Source: JAICND01 sp040905905
Lineage (GTDB): Bacteria > Actinomycetota > Acidimicrobiia > Spongiisociales > ZC4RG35
NCBI GenBank assembly: GCA_040905905.1
Contig: JBBDQN010000031.1
Coordinates: 1-64,000, forward strand
Length of the DNA stretch: 64,000 nucleotides
Direction: 5' to 3'
Position numbers and translations under genes: made by a program. Of this stretch, positions 37,200 to 45,325 are shown in pieces. Within the stretch, counting starts at the first letter, position 1, and each line of letters starts with the position of its first letter. Below the pieces are notes generated by a model. It was not told where the DNA came from, searched no databases, and was given only the letters and a program-made list of their open reading frames with translations.

Positions 37200-38561
37200 T
37201 CAGGCCACGTTGGGGATTCGCTCCATTGCTTCGCGGACCTTCTCCTCGGGGTACTCGAAGTCTTCGAGGTTTCCGTCTAGGAAGCTGCGATAGGCGCCCA
37301 TGTCGAAGTGACCGTGACCACATAGAGCGGTCAGGATCACTTTCGACTCGCCTTTTTCCCGGCAGAGTTCCGCCTCGCGGACGGTGGAGGCGATGGCGTG
37401 GCTTGGTTCCGGAGCTGGGATGATCCCCTCGGCCCGGGTGAATCGGACCGCCGCCTCGAAGCACTCCACCTGTCCGATCGCCTCGGCCTCGACCACGCCT
37501 AATTCTTTGAGGTGTGAGACCAGGGGCGCCATCCCGTGATAACGGAGTCCGCCCGCATGGATCGGATCGGGGATGAAGTCGTGGCCCAGCGTGTGCATCT
37601 TCACCAACGGGGTCATACCGATCGTGTCGCCGAAGTCATACCGATAGACCCCCTTCGTCAAGGAAGGGGATGCTGTCGGTTCCACACACCTAATGGTCGG
37701 GTTTATCCTCCCGGCCAGTTTCTCCTTGATGAATGGAAAGGACAGACCGGCGAAGTTGGAACCGCCTCCGGTGCAGCCGATGAGGAGGTCGGGCTCTTCT
37801 CCAAAAACCTCCATCTGTTTGATCGCCTCTTGACCGATCACGGTCTGGTGCATCAATACATGGTTGAGGACACTTCCCAACGAATACTTGGTAGTGGGAT
37901 CACCGGCGGCCGCCTCGAGGGCCTCCGAGATAGCGATGCCAAGGCTTCCGGTCGAATTGGGGTCCATGGCCAGGATCTTTCGTCCCGCTTCGGTCAGGTT
38001 GGAGGGACTCGAGTGCACGGTCGCTCCGAAGATCTCCATCAGCGTCCGCCGGTAGGGCTTCTGTTCGATGGAAATGGCCACCTGCCACACCTCACAATCA
38101 AGACCGAACTGAACGCAGGCAAAGGCCAGAGCGCTGCCCCATTGGCCGGCACCGGTTTCAGTGGTCAGACGCCTGGTCCCCTCCTGCGCGTTGTAGTAGG
38201 CCTGCGGCACCGCAGTATTTGGTTTGTGTGAGCCGACCGGACTTACACCTTCATATTTGAAATAGATATGGGCCGGGGTGTCTAGTGCCTTCTCCAGCCT
38301 GCGGGCGCGATAGAGCGGGGTGGGCCGCCACATCTTGTAGACGTCAAGCACCGCGCCCGGGATATCGATGTAACGGTCCTGGCTGACCTCCTGGCCGATC
38401 AATGCCATCGGGAACAACGGAGCCAGGTCGTCGGGTCCGATCGGCTGGTGGGTTCCAGGGTGGAGAACGGGCGGGGCCGGCTCCGGCAGGTCAGGTTGGA
38501 TGTTGTACCAGGCCTCGGGGATATCCGATTCTTCGAGCATTACCTTGGACATCTCGGCCAT
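37200..38561 (-). CDS. TrpB2-type tryptophan synthase beta-like protein
   Basis: A 453-aa PLP enzyme of the TrpB2 (TIGR01415-like) branch. The Schiff-base lysine is in [15 protein letters not shown], the phosphate loop is [17 protein letters not shown], and the N-terminal extension ([21 protein letters not shown]) is typical of TrpB2 rather than TrpB1. These enzymes join serine and indole and often lack a TrpA partner; no trpA is near. I chose ATG at 38561, preceded by GAAAGGTAGAG. Its place among tryptophan-degrading genes is notable: it could recycle indole or regulate tryptophan supply. Confidence 0.88.
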   Translation of the reverse strand: MAEMSKVMLEESDIPEAWYNIQPDLPEPAPPVLHPGTHQPIGPDDLAPLFPMALIGQEVSQDRYIDIPGAVLDVYKMWRPTPLYRARRLEKALDTPAHIYFKYEGVSPVGSHKPNTAVPQAYYNAQEGTRRLTTETGAGQWGSALAFACVQFGLDCEVWQVAISIEQKPYRRTLMEIFGATVHSSPSNLTEAGRKILAMDPNSTGSLGIAISEALEAAAGDPTTKYSLGSVLNHVLMHQTVIGQEAIKQMEVFGEEPDLLIGCTGGGSNFAGLSFPFIKEKLAGRINPTIRCVEPTASPSLTKGVYRYDFGDTIGMTPLVKMHTLGHDFIPDPIHAGGLRYHGMAPLVSHLKELGVVEAEAIGQVECFEAAVRFTRAEGIIPAPEPSHAIASTVREAELCREKGESKVILTALCGHGHFDMGAYRSFLDGNLEDFEYPEEKVREAMERIPNVA

Positions 38562-38624
38562 CGCTCTACCTTTCACGGGGAAGCGGAAGCTAGCAATGGC
38601 CACCAGATCGTGCTGTGACGAGTG

Positions 38625-39761
38625 TCAGCGTTGTTCGATCGGGACCCAGTGGCGGCCGGTGTCGCCGATGTACACCGAATCGGGTCTGATCAATCTCCCG
38701 GTCCGTTGCTGTTCGAAGCAATGTCCGATCCACCCGGCCACCCGTCCCATGGCAAAGGTAGGGGTGAACAGCGGAGTGTCGAGACCGATCCCATGGAGCA
38801 AGAGGGCCGTATAGAACTCAACATTGGTTCTGAGGTTGCGTCCGGGTTTGATCTCGTCGAGCAAACGAATGGCTGTCGCCTCGACTTGTTTCGCCAGTTC
38901 GTAGAGCCGCATGTCACCTTCGGCTTGATACATGCGCTCGCCGGCATGGGCTAGCACATCGGCCCGGGGGTCCCGGACCTTGTATACGCGATGGCCGAAA
39001 CCCATCAAACGTTCACCACGATCAAGTTTGGTGCGAATGAAAGATTCCGCCTGATCGGCCGTTCCGATCTCAAACACCATGTCGAGAGCCGGTCCCGGCG
39101 CCCCGCCGTGGAGCGGACCCTTGAGCGCCCCGAGTGCCCCGGTGACTGCCGACACCATGTCTGACTCGGTGGCAATGATCACCCGGGCGGCGAAGGTCGA
39201 GGCATTGAGGCCATGATCACTAACTGTGTTGAGATAGGTCTCCAGCCCCCGCACTGTTTCGGGCCCGGGAACCTCCCCCGTCAGCATGTAGAGGAAGTTG
39301 GCGCTCCTTCCGAGATCACTTCTTGGCTCGATGACGTCGCGGTCGTTGAAGAGCCGCCAGTAGGTGGCGATGGCCGGGGGGACCCGGGCAGTGATCGCCT
39401 TGGCCTTGACCATGTCGTCCTCGCCCGCCACGTCCAGGTCGAACGTCCCGATGGCCATCCGCAACGCATCCATCGGGGTAGCGCGGTGTTTGGCGGCCTC
39501 GGCGAGTAGAGAAAGAGTTGCGGCAGGCAGCTCCCGATAGCTGGCCATCGTCGTCCTGAAGACATCCAGAGAGTTCTGGTCGGGGAGCTCACCGTGCCAG
39601 AGGAGGTAACAAACCTCCTCAAACCGGGCGTTGGCGGCCAGCTCCTCCAACGGGAAGCCGGCAATGATCAACTCACCTTTTTGTCCGTCAACCGAGCTCA
39701 ATCGGGTCTGGGCGGCAACGATGCCTTCCAAGCCGGGCTTGAAAGTAAGGTCGTCAGGCAT
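38625..39761 (-). CDS. citrate synthase-family enzyme
   Basis: A 378-aa citrate/2-methylcitrate synthase-fold protein. Active-site histidines occur in LKGPLHGGAPG and MGFGHRVYKVRDPRAD. The position of the usual catalytic aspartate (NVDFYS in many enzymes) reads NVEFYTALLLHGIGL, with glutamate. It has the short form without the extra N-terminal domain of gram-negative enzymes. It condenses an acyl-CoA with oxaloacetate or a similar 2-oxoacid; acetyl-CoA or propionyl-CoA cannot be told apart here. It follows TrpB2 on the same strand and may handle CoA products of the ring-cleavage block. Confidence 0.85.
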   Translation of the reverse strand: MPDDLTFKPGLEGIVAAQTRLSSVDGQKGELIIAGFPLEELAANARFEEVCYLLWHGELPDQNSLDVFRTTMASYRELPAATLSLLAEAAKHRATPMDALRMAIGTFDLDVAGEDDMVKAKAITARVPPAIATYWRLFNDRDVIEPRSDLGRSANFLYMLTGEVPGPETVRGLETYLNTVSDHGLNASTFAARVIIATESDMVSAVTGALGALKGPLHGGAPGPALDMVFEIGTADQAESFIRTKLDRGERLMGFGHRVYKVRDPRADVLAHAGERMYQAEGDMRLYELAKQVEATAIRLLDEIKPGRNLRTNVEFYTALLLHGIGLDTPLFTPTFAMGRVAGWIGHCFEQQRTGRLIRPDSVYIGDTGRHWVPIEQR

Positions 39762-39789
39762 TGCACGATGCTAGGAGGACGGAGCCGTC

Positions 39790-39969
39790 ATGAGATCGAG
39801 GATGGTGGTGGCTCTGTTGGTCGGGGCGGTCGGATTGGTCTTCCTCGGGCAGGGTCTTGGCTTGATCCCCGGCAGCTACATGACGGGCGACGGCACGTGG
39901 GCCGTCATCGGCGCCGTGATGATCGTCATTGCCGGTGTCGTCGGATGGCGAGCCCGGCGGCAAAGTTAA
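39790..39969 (+). CDS. 59-aa two-helix membrane protein
   Basis: A small gene with a good ribosome-binding site (AGGAGG, about 12 nt before the ATG). It encodes a basic start (MRSRM), a first hydrophobic helix (VVALLVGAVGLVFLGQGLGL), a short polar turn with Gly/Asp, a second helix (WAVIGAVMIVIAGVVGW) and a basic end (RARRQS). It is probably an inner-membrane hairpin with both ends in the cytoplasm. No family recognised. It diverges from the citrate synthase-like gene (28-bp gap) and its TAA overlaps the convergent Rid gene by 4 bp. Confidence 0.7.
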   Translation: MRSRMVVALLVGAVGLVFLGQGLGLIPGSYMTGDGTWAVIGAVMIVIAGVVGWRARRQS

Positions 39970-40361
39970 GCGGGCGTGGCCGCCACCCCTACCAGCTCTA
40001 CTTGTGCGGCCGGATCGAACAGCCCGACAACCCCGATCAGGGCCACAGGCGGGTACCGCTTCCCAAATACCTCCCGGTAGGCCGCTCCCAGCTCCGGGAG
40101 AGCCAACCGGTAGGCGACCAGATCGGTGACGAAGATCTGGAGAGAGACCAGATCCTCTCCGCCGGTGCCGACGCTGAGGAGACAGCTCTGCACATTGCGA
40201 CACGCCTGGGCGAATTGTTCGACCAGCCCCGGGGCGATTGATCCGTCCTGGTGGTGTCCGGTCTGACCGGCCAAGAAGATCAACCCTTGCGTCGTCACCG
40301 CCAGATGACTGAAACCCACTGCCGGGGGTAGCCCGCCAGGATTGACCAACTCCGAACTCAT
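39966..40361 (-). CDS. Rid-family (YjgF/YER057c) protein
   Basis: A 131-aa protein of the Rid fold: HLAVTTQGLIFLAGQTGHHQDGSI, EQFAQACRNVQSCLLSVGTGGEDLVSLQIFVTDL and a C-terminal strand AAQVELVGVAATPA. The arginine that RidA uses for imine/enamine deamination (normally in PAR-S/T) is replaced: the segment reads YPPVALIGVVGL. It is therefore probably an Rid subfamily other than RidA, binding or hydrolysing a different ligand. Its stop overlaps the small membrane-protein gene; its start is at the stop of the upstream enoyl-CoA hydratase (ATGA overlap), so it belongs to the CoA-catabolic operon. Confidence 0.85.
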   Translation of the reverse strand: MSSELVNPGGLPPAVGFSHLAVTTQGLIFLAGQTGHHQDGSIAPGLVEQFAQACRNVQSCLLSVGTGGEDLVSLQIFVTDLVAYRLALPELGAAYREVFGKRYPPVALIGVVGLFDPAAQVELVGVAATPA

Positions 40362-41185
40362 CGGCCCCTCCAGCGAGGCGGTCGCTTCTCAGTGAAGGCC
40401 CGGTAGAACTCGCGATGGTCCTCCGATGTCATCAAGAGCGCCTGGGCCCAAGCCTCCAACTCAATGGCCGATTCCAGGTTCATGTCCTGTTCCCTGGTCA
40501 AGAGCGACTTGGTGGCACCGATCGCCCAGGAGGGGCCGGCCGCCAGGGTCTCGGCGAGGGCACTGGCCTCGGTCGCCAGGTGGTCGAGCGGGACGGTTTT
40601 CATCGCCAGGCCCATCGCAACGGCAACGGCAGCCTCCACTGGTTCGCCCAGAAGCAAGAGCTCGTTGGCCCGGCCAAACCCGACCATGCGGGGGAGCAGG
40701 TAGGCGGCGCCCATGTCCGCCCCGGCCAACCCGACCCTCGTGAAGAGAAACTGGAAGGTGGCGGTGTCCGCCATCACCCGGAGATCGGAGGCCAGGGCGA
40801 TGACTGCCCCGGCACCGGCGGCTACCCCGTTTATAGAGGCGATGATCGGATGTTGCAGCTCGCGCATAGCCTGCACCACGGCGCCGGTCATGCGGGTGAA
40901 CTCGAGCAGCCCTTTCGAGTCCATCTTTTGGAGGGCGCCGATGATGTCCTGAACGTCACCCCCCGAGCAGAACCCGCGACCTTCACCGGTGATGACCAGC
41001 ACGGCCACGTCGTCGCGCAATGCCAGCTCGGTGAGGAGATCACGAAGATCCGCATAGGCCTCGAAGGTCAGAGCATTGAGCCGGTCGGGACGGTCGAAGG
41101 TGACGGTCGCCACCCGCGCCTCTACCTCGAATCGAAAGTGATCCCATCTATCGGTGAAGGCGGCGGAAGCTCGATGGGGAGACAT
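40358..41185 (-). CDS. enoyl-CoA hydratase/isomerase family protein
   Basis: A 275-aa crotonase-fold enzyme. DRPDRLNALTFEAYADL is the CoA-binding strand, GRGFCSGGDVQDIIG the first oxyanion-hole segment and INGVAAGAGAVIALASDLRVMADTATFQF the second. At the position of the second catalytic glutamate the sequence reads GADMGAAYLLPRMVG, with aspartate or glycine instead of the common Glu, so it may be a lyase, isomerase or ring hydrolase rather than a plain hydratase. It overlaps the Rid gene by 4 bp and follows the monooxygenase/reductase gene by 21 bp, in one operon. Confidence 0.88.
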   Translation of the reverse strand: MSPHRASAAFTDRWDHFRFEVEARVATVTFDRPDRLNALTFEAYADLRDLLTELALRDDVAVLVITGEGRGFCSGGDVQDIIGALQKMDSKGLLEFTRMTGAVVQAMRELQHPIIASINGVAAGAGAVIALASDLRVMADTATFQFLFTRVGLAGADMGAAYLLPRMVGFGRANELLLLGEPVEAAVAVAMGLAMKTVPLDHLATEASALAETLAAGPSWAIGATKSLLTREQDMNLESAIELEAWAQALLMTSEDHREFYRAFTEKRPPRWRGR

Positions 41186-41206
41186 CGGTTTCGCGATAGT
41201 ACGGCC

Positions 41207-43249
41207 TCACAACCACAGGTTGCGCCGGTACATGACCGGGTCGAGTCGGCACAGATCGGCCCGGCCGGCTGCCAAAGCGGTGTCGGCGTCGTCCAGGCTG
41301 AACAGACCACCTCCGACAATCGTGGTCATTCCGGTCCGGTTGCGTATCTCGTCCGCAAAAGCGAGAAGGTAACCGCGCCGATACGGGGGGTCTGCGTCGG
41401 GGACCGTTCCACCGGCGGCCACGTCCAAGGCATCGACTCCGGCTGCTGCCATGGCCCGGGCTACGTCCACCGCCTCAGCCAGAGTGGTGCCGCCGGCATG
41501 CCAGTCGCTCACCGCCAGCCTCACCACCAGCGGTCCCGGCCAGACCGAGCGGACCGCCTTCACCATGGCCAGCAGGAACCTGGCCCGGGCGAAGACGTCA
41601 CCGCCGAGGCTATCGGACCTCTGGTTGGTCAGGGGCGAAAGAAAGCTCGCCACCAGGCCGCCGTCGGCGGCGTCGATCATCAACACCTCGTACCCAGCGG
41701 AGAGTGCAGTCTGGGCTCCCTCCTGGTAAGCCATCATCAGACGGACCAGGTCGGCTTCCGTCACTGCGCGGGGAGCCGGATGAGCGGAGGTGTAGGGAAT
41801 GGGGGAAGCGGCGATCGTCTCCCAACCTCCCCGGAGCGGAGGACGATCAAGCCCGGCTTCGGGGAGACGGGCTGACGCCCGCCGCCCGGCATGAGTCAGG
41901 CTCACTCCCTGGACGGCCGAACTGAGCTTCGATACGGTTCCCATCTCATCGACGACCGGATCGTGGGGATGCCGACGACCCTCGGAGGCGACCGCAAAAC
42001 TGCGGGTGAAGACCAGTCCCGCCCCTATCCCCGGTTGGGCGGCCACTATGCGGTTGGGGATGACGACGCCGCCAATACTGATGGGGGTCAGCGAGGGACG
42101 TGCCACTACCTCGCCGACCAGGTCGCCGGTCATCTGACGGTCGGCAGCCACGGTGAGGGCAGGGTCGCGGCGCTCCATGTCGGCATGAGTCACGCGCCCA
42201 CTCCGGGTCAGAAGGTTGAAGGCGAAAGTCTCGGCCGGCAGATCGAGATAACGGTCGACGTTCTCAAAATAGCGGGCACTGTCACTGGCCGCCTGCTGAA
42301 ACCGGGCTACTGCCGGCTGGCGCTCCGCCTCGTAAACCGCGAGGGCGGCAGCGAGGTCATCCGGTTTGGCCGCCAGTGCCTGGTGAAGAGAGGTGGCGTC
42401 CTCCATGGCGAGTTTGGTCCCAGACCCGATCGAGAAGTGGGCGGTGTGGGCCGCGTCACCCAGCAACACGATGTTGCGGTGGTGCCAGGTTCGGGAAGTC
42501 AGGTTGGGAAAGCTGAGCCAGGCCGAGCGGTTGGACCCCAGCCGTCGCCCGCCGAGGTGAGCAGCAAAGATTTCCTCGCAGAATTCGAGACTGGTTGCTT
42601 CGTCTGCCTGGTCGAGCCCGGCCCGGCGCCAGGTTGATTCGGTGCACTCGACGATGAAGGTCGACCCATCGGTGCTGTACGGGTATCCGTGAACTTGGAA
42701 GAGACCATAGGGCGTCTCCTGGAAGATGAAGGTGAAGGCTGCAAACGCGAAAGGCGCCCCCAACCAGATGTAGCGAGTGGGGTGAAGCTCGATCGTGGGC
42801 CGAAAGCTGTTCTCGAAGGCCGCTCGGAGCCGGCTGTTGACGCCGTCGGCCGCCACCACCAGGTCGTATCCCTCCTCTACCACCTCGGGGCCGCGCTCTG
42901 ATTCAAACTGGATCGTCGCACCCAGTTCCATCGCCCGTTGTTGGAGGACACCGAGCAGAGTCTGACGAGAGATGGCAGAGAACCCGTGCCCGTATGAGCG
43001 GAGGCCCCAGCCTCGATGGCGGATATCGATTGCCGACCATCTGACCAGGTTCTCTTCCAAACGCAGAGAGGTCAGGTGGTCGGCCTCGCGCAGTTCACCC
43101 AGCGTTCCTTCCGAGAAGACCACCCCCCAGCCGTAGGTGGCGTCGGGAGGATTTCGCTCATAGACCGTGACCTGGTGTTCACCAGCCCGGGCCGCCAATA
43201 GAGCGAAGTAGAGGCCAGCCGGGCCTCCACCAACAACCGCGATCTGCAT
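41207..43249 (-). CDS. fused FAD monooxygenase/OYE-like reductase, 2-aminobenzoyl-CoA monooxygenase/reductase type
   Basis: A 680-aa two-domain flavoprotein. Residues 1-380 are a class A monooxygenase: FAD motif IAVVGGGPAGLYFALLAARAG, middle motif LVVAADGVNSRLR, and LLGDAAHTAHFSIGSGTKLAMEDA. Residues about 385-680 are an Old-Yellow-Enzyme barrel (IPNRIVAAQPGIGAGL, LTHAGRRAS, SFLSPLTNQRSDSLGGD, IVGGGLFS), shortened at the C-terminus. This fusion is known from 2-aminobenzoyl-CoA monooxygenase/reductase of Azoarcus and its salicylyl-CoA 5-hydroxylase relatives; it dearomatises aryl-CoA thioesters. With tryptophan dioxygenase and an aryl-CoA ligase nearby, anthraniloyl-CoA is the likeliest substrate. 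ATG at 43249, 2 bp after the previous stop; the longer form at 43303 overlaps that gene. Confidence 0.85.
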   Translation of the reverse strand: MQIAVVGGGPAGLYFALLAARAGEHQVTVYERNPPDATYGWGVVFSEGTLGELREADHLTSLRLEENLVRWSAIDIRHRGWGLRSYGHGFSAISRQTLLGVLQQRAMELGATIQFESERGPEVVEEGYDLVVAADGVNSRLRAAFENSFRPTIELHPTRYIWLGAPFAFAAFTFIFQETPYGLFQVHGYPYSTDGSTFIVECTESTWRRAGLDQADEATSLEFCEEIFAAHLGGRRLGSNRSAWLSFPNLTSRTWHHRNIVLLGDAAHTAHFSIGSGTKLAMEDATSLHQALAAKPDDLAAALAVYEAERQPAVARFQQAASDSARYFENVDRYLDLPAETFAFNLLTRSGRVTHADMERRDPALTVAADRQMTGDLVGEVVARPSLTPISIGGVVIPNRIVAAQPGIGAGLVFTRSFAVASEGRRHPHDPVVDEMGTVSKLSSAVQGVSLTHAGRRASARLPEAGLDRPPLRGGWETIAASPIPYTSAHPAPRAVTEADLVRLMMAYQEGAQTALSAGYEVLMIDAADGGLVASFLSPLTNQRSDSLGGDVFARARFLLAMVKAVRSVWPGPLVVRLAVSDWHAGGTTLAEAVDVARAMAAAGVDALDVAAGGTVPDADPPYRRGYLLAFADEIRNRTGMTTIVGGGLFSLDDADTALAAGRADLCRLDPVMYRRNLWL

Positions 43250-43251
43250 GG

Positions 43252-44088
43252 TCAGCCGATGGTCTCTTGCAGGCGTTCGATCTCGTTCGGGTCCGATACG
43301 CAAGGCAGCAACACGAGCTCCTCACATCCCGCCTCCTCGTAGCCGGCCACGAACTCGCGTATGGCGAGAGGTGTCGTGAGATTGGCGGCGGCCACCTTTT
43401 CGGCGAAGGCTCCCGTGAAGGCGTAGTAGTCCCGCAAGTAGTTGTTTCCCCGGTCGAGGTCGTTCAAGCAGAAGTAGGCCTGGGCCCACAGCTGCGGTTG
43501 TCCCGGCCGTCCCGACTCCTCCCAGGCCACCCGGGCCCGAGTTGCGGCCGAGGCGAAAGATCGAGGTGGACCACCTCCGTGGACGTAACCGTCGGCCAGT
43601 CGGGCCATGCGCAACAAGGCCGGTCCGCTAGCGCCGCCCACGAGCAGGTCGGGTCCACCTTTTTGAGCGGGGTGGGGCCCGACCCGGCCGTCCTCCCAGT
43701 GATCGCGGAGACGGGCAAGCTGGTCCGTGAGGGTTTCACCGCGGTTTGCCGGATCGATCCTGGCGGCGTGGTAGTCGTCGTGGCGGGCTCCGACCCCGAG
43801 ACCCAGGGTCAAACGTCCACCGGTAATCACGTCGACCGTCGCCGCCTGTCGGGCCAGGAGGACAGTGTTGTGGAGCGGTCCGACGAGGACCATCGACACC
43901 AGACGCACGCGCTCGGTTACCGCGCCTGCGGTCGCCAGCGACACCAGGGGTTCCAGGGCGTCGTAGGTCACCCGGTCGATCACCCCGAGGCTGGTGAAAC
44001 CGGCTGCCTCCGCCTTCTTCGCCCAGGTTTGGACCAGATCAGGCGGGCGCCCAGGTGTAGTAGTGGGGAGTCCAATTCCGATGCGCAT
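43252..44088 (-). CDS. luciferase-like (LLM class) oxidoreductase
   Basis: A 278-aa protein of the bacterial luciferase-like fold: MRIGIGLPTTTPGRPPDLVQTWAKKAEAAGFTSLGVIDRVTY, the loop ITGGRLTLGLGVGARHDDY and PDLLVGGASGPALLRMARLADGYVHGG. Such enzymes use F420 or FMN; without structure the cofactor is a guess, and actinobacteria favour F420. It is first in the minus-strand operon with the monooxygenase/reductase, hydratase and Rid genes. It may reduce the dearomatised CoA intermediate or supply reduced flavin. Its start is 53 bp from the divergent acyl-CoA dehydrogenase gene. Confidence 0.85.
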   Translation of the reverse strand: MRIGIGLPTTTPGRPPDLVQTWAKKAEAAGFTSLGVIDRVTYDALEPLVSLATAGAVTERVRLVSMVLVGPLHNTVLLARQAATVDVITGGRLTLGLGVGARHDDYHAARIDPANRGETLTDQLARLRDHWEDGRVGPHPAQKGGPDLLVGGASGPALLRMARLADGYVHGGGPPRSFASAATRARVAWEESGRPGQPQLWAQAYFCLNDLDRGNNYLRDYYAFTGAFAEKVAAANLTTPLAIREFVAGYEEAGCEELVLLPCVSDPNEIERLQETIG

Positions 44089-44141
44089 CGACGTCCGTGC
44101 AGGGTATCGCCCGCGCTTGGATCCGGTAGCGTTCCCGGGGA

Positions 44142-45254
44142 ATGTGGCAACTCGAATCCAGCCACCGGGCCTTGCTCGAACAAGCCGAAGCGGCTGGTCA
44201 CGATCTCGCCGATATGGCCGAGACCGGAAGGAGCTTGTTAGCTGCCCTGGCCGCGCAAGGGCTGTTGGGGCGGATCTTCCCGGAGACGCGAGAGGTGTCG
44301 GCCCTCGACCTCTGTCTCATCCGTCAGGGCTTGGCCCGATCCTGTCTTCCCGCCGGCGAGCTGTTGGCCGTGCATGCTCTGGGCTCGTACCCGATCCGTC
44401 AATCGGGATCCAAACAACAACAGGAGCGATGGATGCCCGACCTGGTAGCCGGGCGGACGGTAGCGGCCTTTGCCTTGACCGAGCCCGGAGCCGGTTCGGA
44501 CGCCGGCAATCTCGCCCTGGCAGCCGAGCGGGACGGCGCCGGTTTCAGGCTGACCGGCGAGAAGACCTACATCTCCAATGCACCCGACGCCGACATCTAC
44601 ACCGTCTTTGCCCGGACCACCCCTGAAACGGGAGCCAAGGGTGTCACCGCCTTTGTGGTACCGGCCGGGTCACCGGGTTTGAGCGGGGAGCCGATAGAAC
44701 TCCTCAGCCCTCACCCGATCGGTCGGCTTCGTTTTGACGGGGTGCCGGTAGCCAGCGATCAGATGTTGGGTCATCGTGACGAGGGTTTTCGGGTGGCGAT
44801 GCGAACCCTCGACCTGTTTCGGCCGTCGGTTGGAGCTTTCGCCGTCGGCATGGGCGAAGCCGCCTTGCGGCTGGCAGTCACCCACGCCCAGGAACGGATC
44901 GCTTTTGGCCAACCGATCGCCGCCTACCAGGCGGTCTCTCATCCGTTGGCTGACATGGCCTTGGCGCTGGAAGCCTCCCGCCTCCTCGTCTATTCGGCGG
45001 CGGCCGCCCACGATCGGGGAGACACGGACCTCCTGACGGGCCTGGCGGCGGCGGCCAAACTCTTCGCCACTGAGGCCGCCCAGCGAGTGGTCGACTCGGC
45101 CATTCAGATCCTGGGGGCCCGCGGTCTTGAGGCCAACCATCCCCTCGCTCACCTCTATAAGGAGGTTCGGGCGCCCCGGATCTACGAGGGGACCTCCGAA
45201 ATCCAACGCAACATCATCGCCCGCGAGTTGCTGCGGGGGCGTTGGCCCCTCTAA
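44142..45254 (+). CDS. acyl-CoA dehydrogenase
   Basis: A 370-aa FAD-dependent acyl-CoA dehydrogenase. FALTEPGAGSDAGNLALAAERDGAGFRLTGEKTYISNA is the flavin/substrate signature, MTGD-like and GFRVAMRTLDLFRPSVGAFAVGMGEAALRLAVTHAQERIAFGQPI follow, and the C-terminal RIYEGTSEIQRNIIARELL contains the usual base glutamate and FAD-contact motif. It forms a 2,3-double bond in an acyl-CoA. It is divergent from the catabolic operon across 53 bp, a likely shared promoter, and may take over the saturated ring or open-chain CoA product. A terminator for the convergent gene begins at its stop. Confidence 0.9.
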   Translation: MWQLESSHRALLEQAEAAGHDLADMAETGRSLLAALAAQGLLGRIFPETREVSALDLCLIRQGLARSCLPAGELLAVHALGSYPIRQSGSKQQQERWMPDLVAGRTVAAFALTEPGAGSDAGNLALAAERDGAGFRLTGEKTYISNAPDADIYTVFARTTPETGAKGVTAFVVPAGSPGLSGEPIELLSPHPIGRLRFDGVPVASDQMLGHRDEGFRVAMRTLDLFRPSVGAFAVGMGEAALRLAVTHAQERIAFGQPIAAYQAVSHPLADMALALEASRLLVYSAAAAHDRGDTDLLTGLAAAAKLFATEAAQRVVDSAIQILGARGLEANHPLAHLYKEVRAPRIYEGTSEIQRNIIARELLRGRWPL

Positions 45255-45278
45255 AAACCGCGAACCCGGGGTTCACGG
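45253..45278 (-). terminator. terminator of the serine hydrolase gene
   Basis: On the minus strand a 9-bp stem with one mismatch (CCGTGAACC ... GGTTCGCGG, 45278-45258) is followed by TTTTT (45257-45253). It lies about 48 bp past the stop of the minus-strand serine hydrolase gene. Its T-run overlaps the stop codon of the plus-strand acyl-CoA dehydrogenase gene. Confidence 0.65.
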
Positions 45279-45325
45279 CGTCATTTATGGGCTCCACAGC
45301 CCCGAGAACGGCGCGAACGTCTTGT

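Noticed and set aside
40415..41875. 486-aa open frame antisense to the hydratase and monooxygenase genes
   Set aside because: Gly/Arg/His-rich sequence without domains, crossing two real genes and their junction; a shadow frame.
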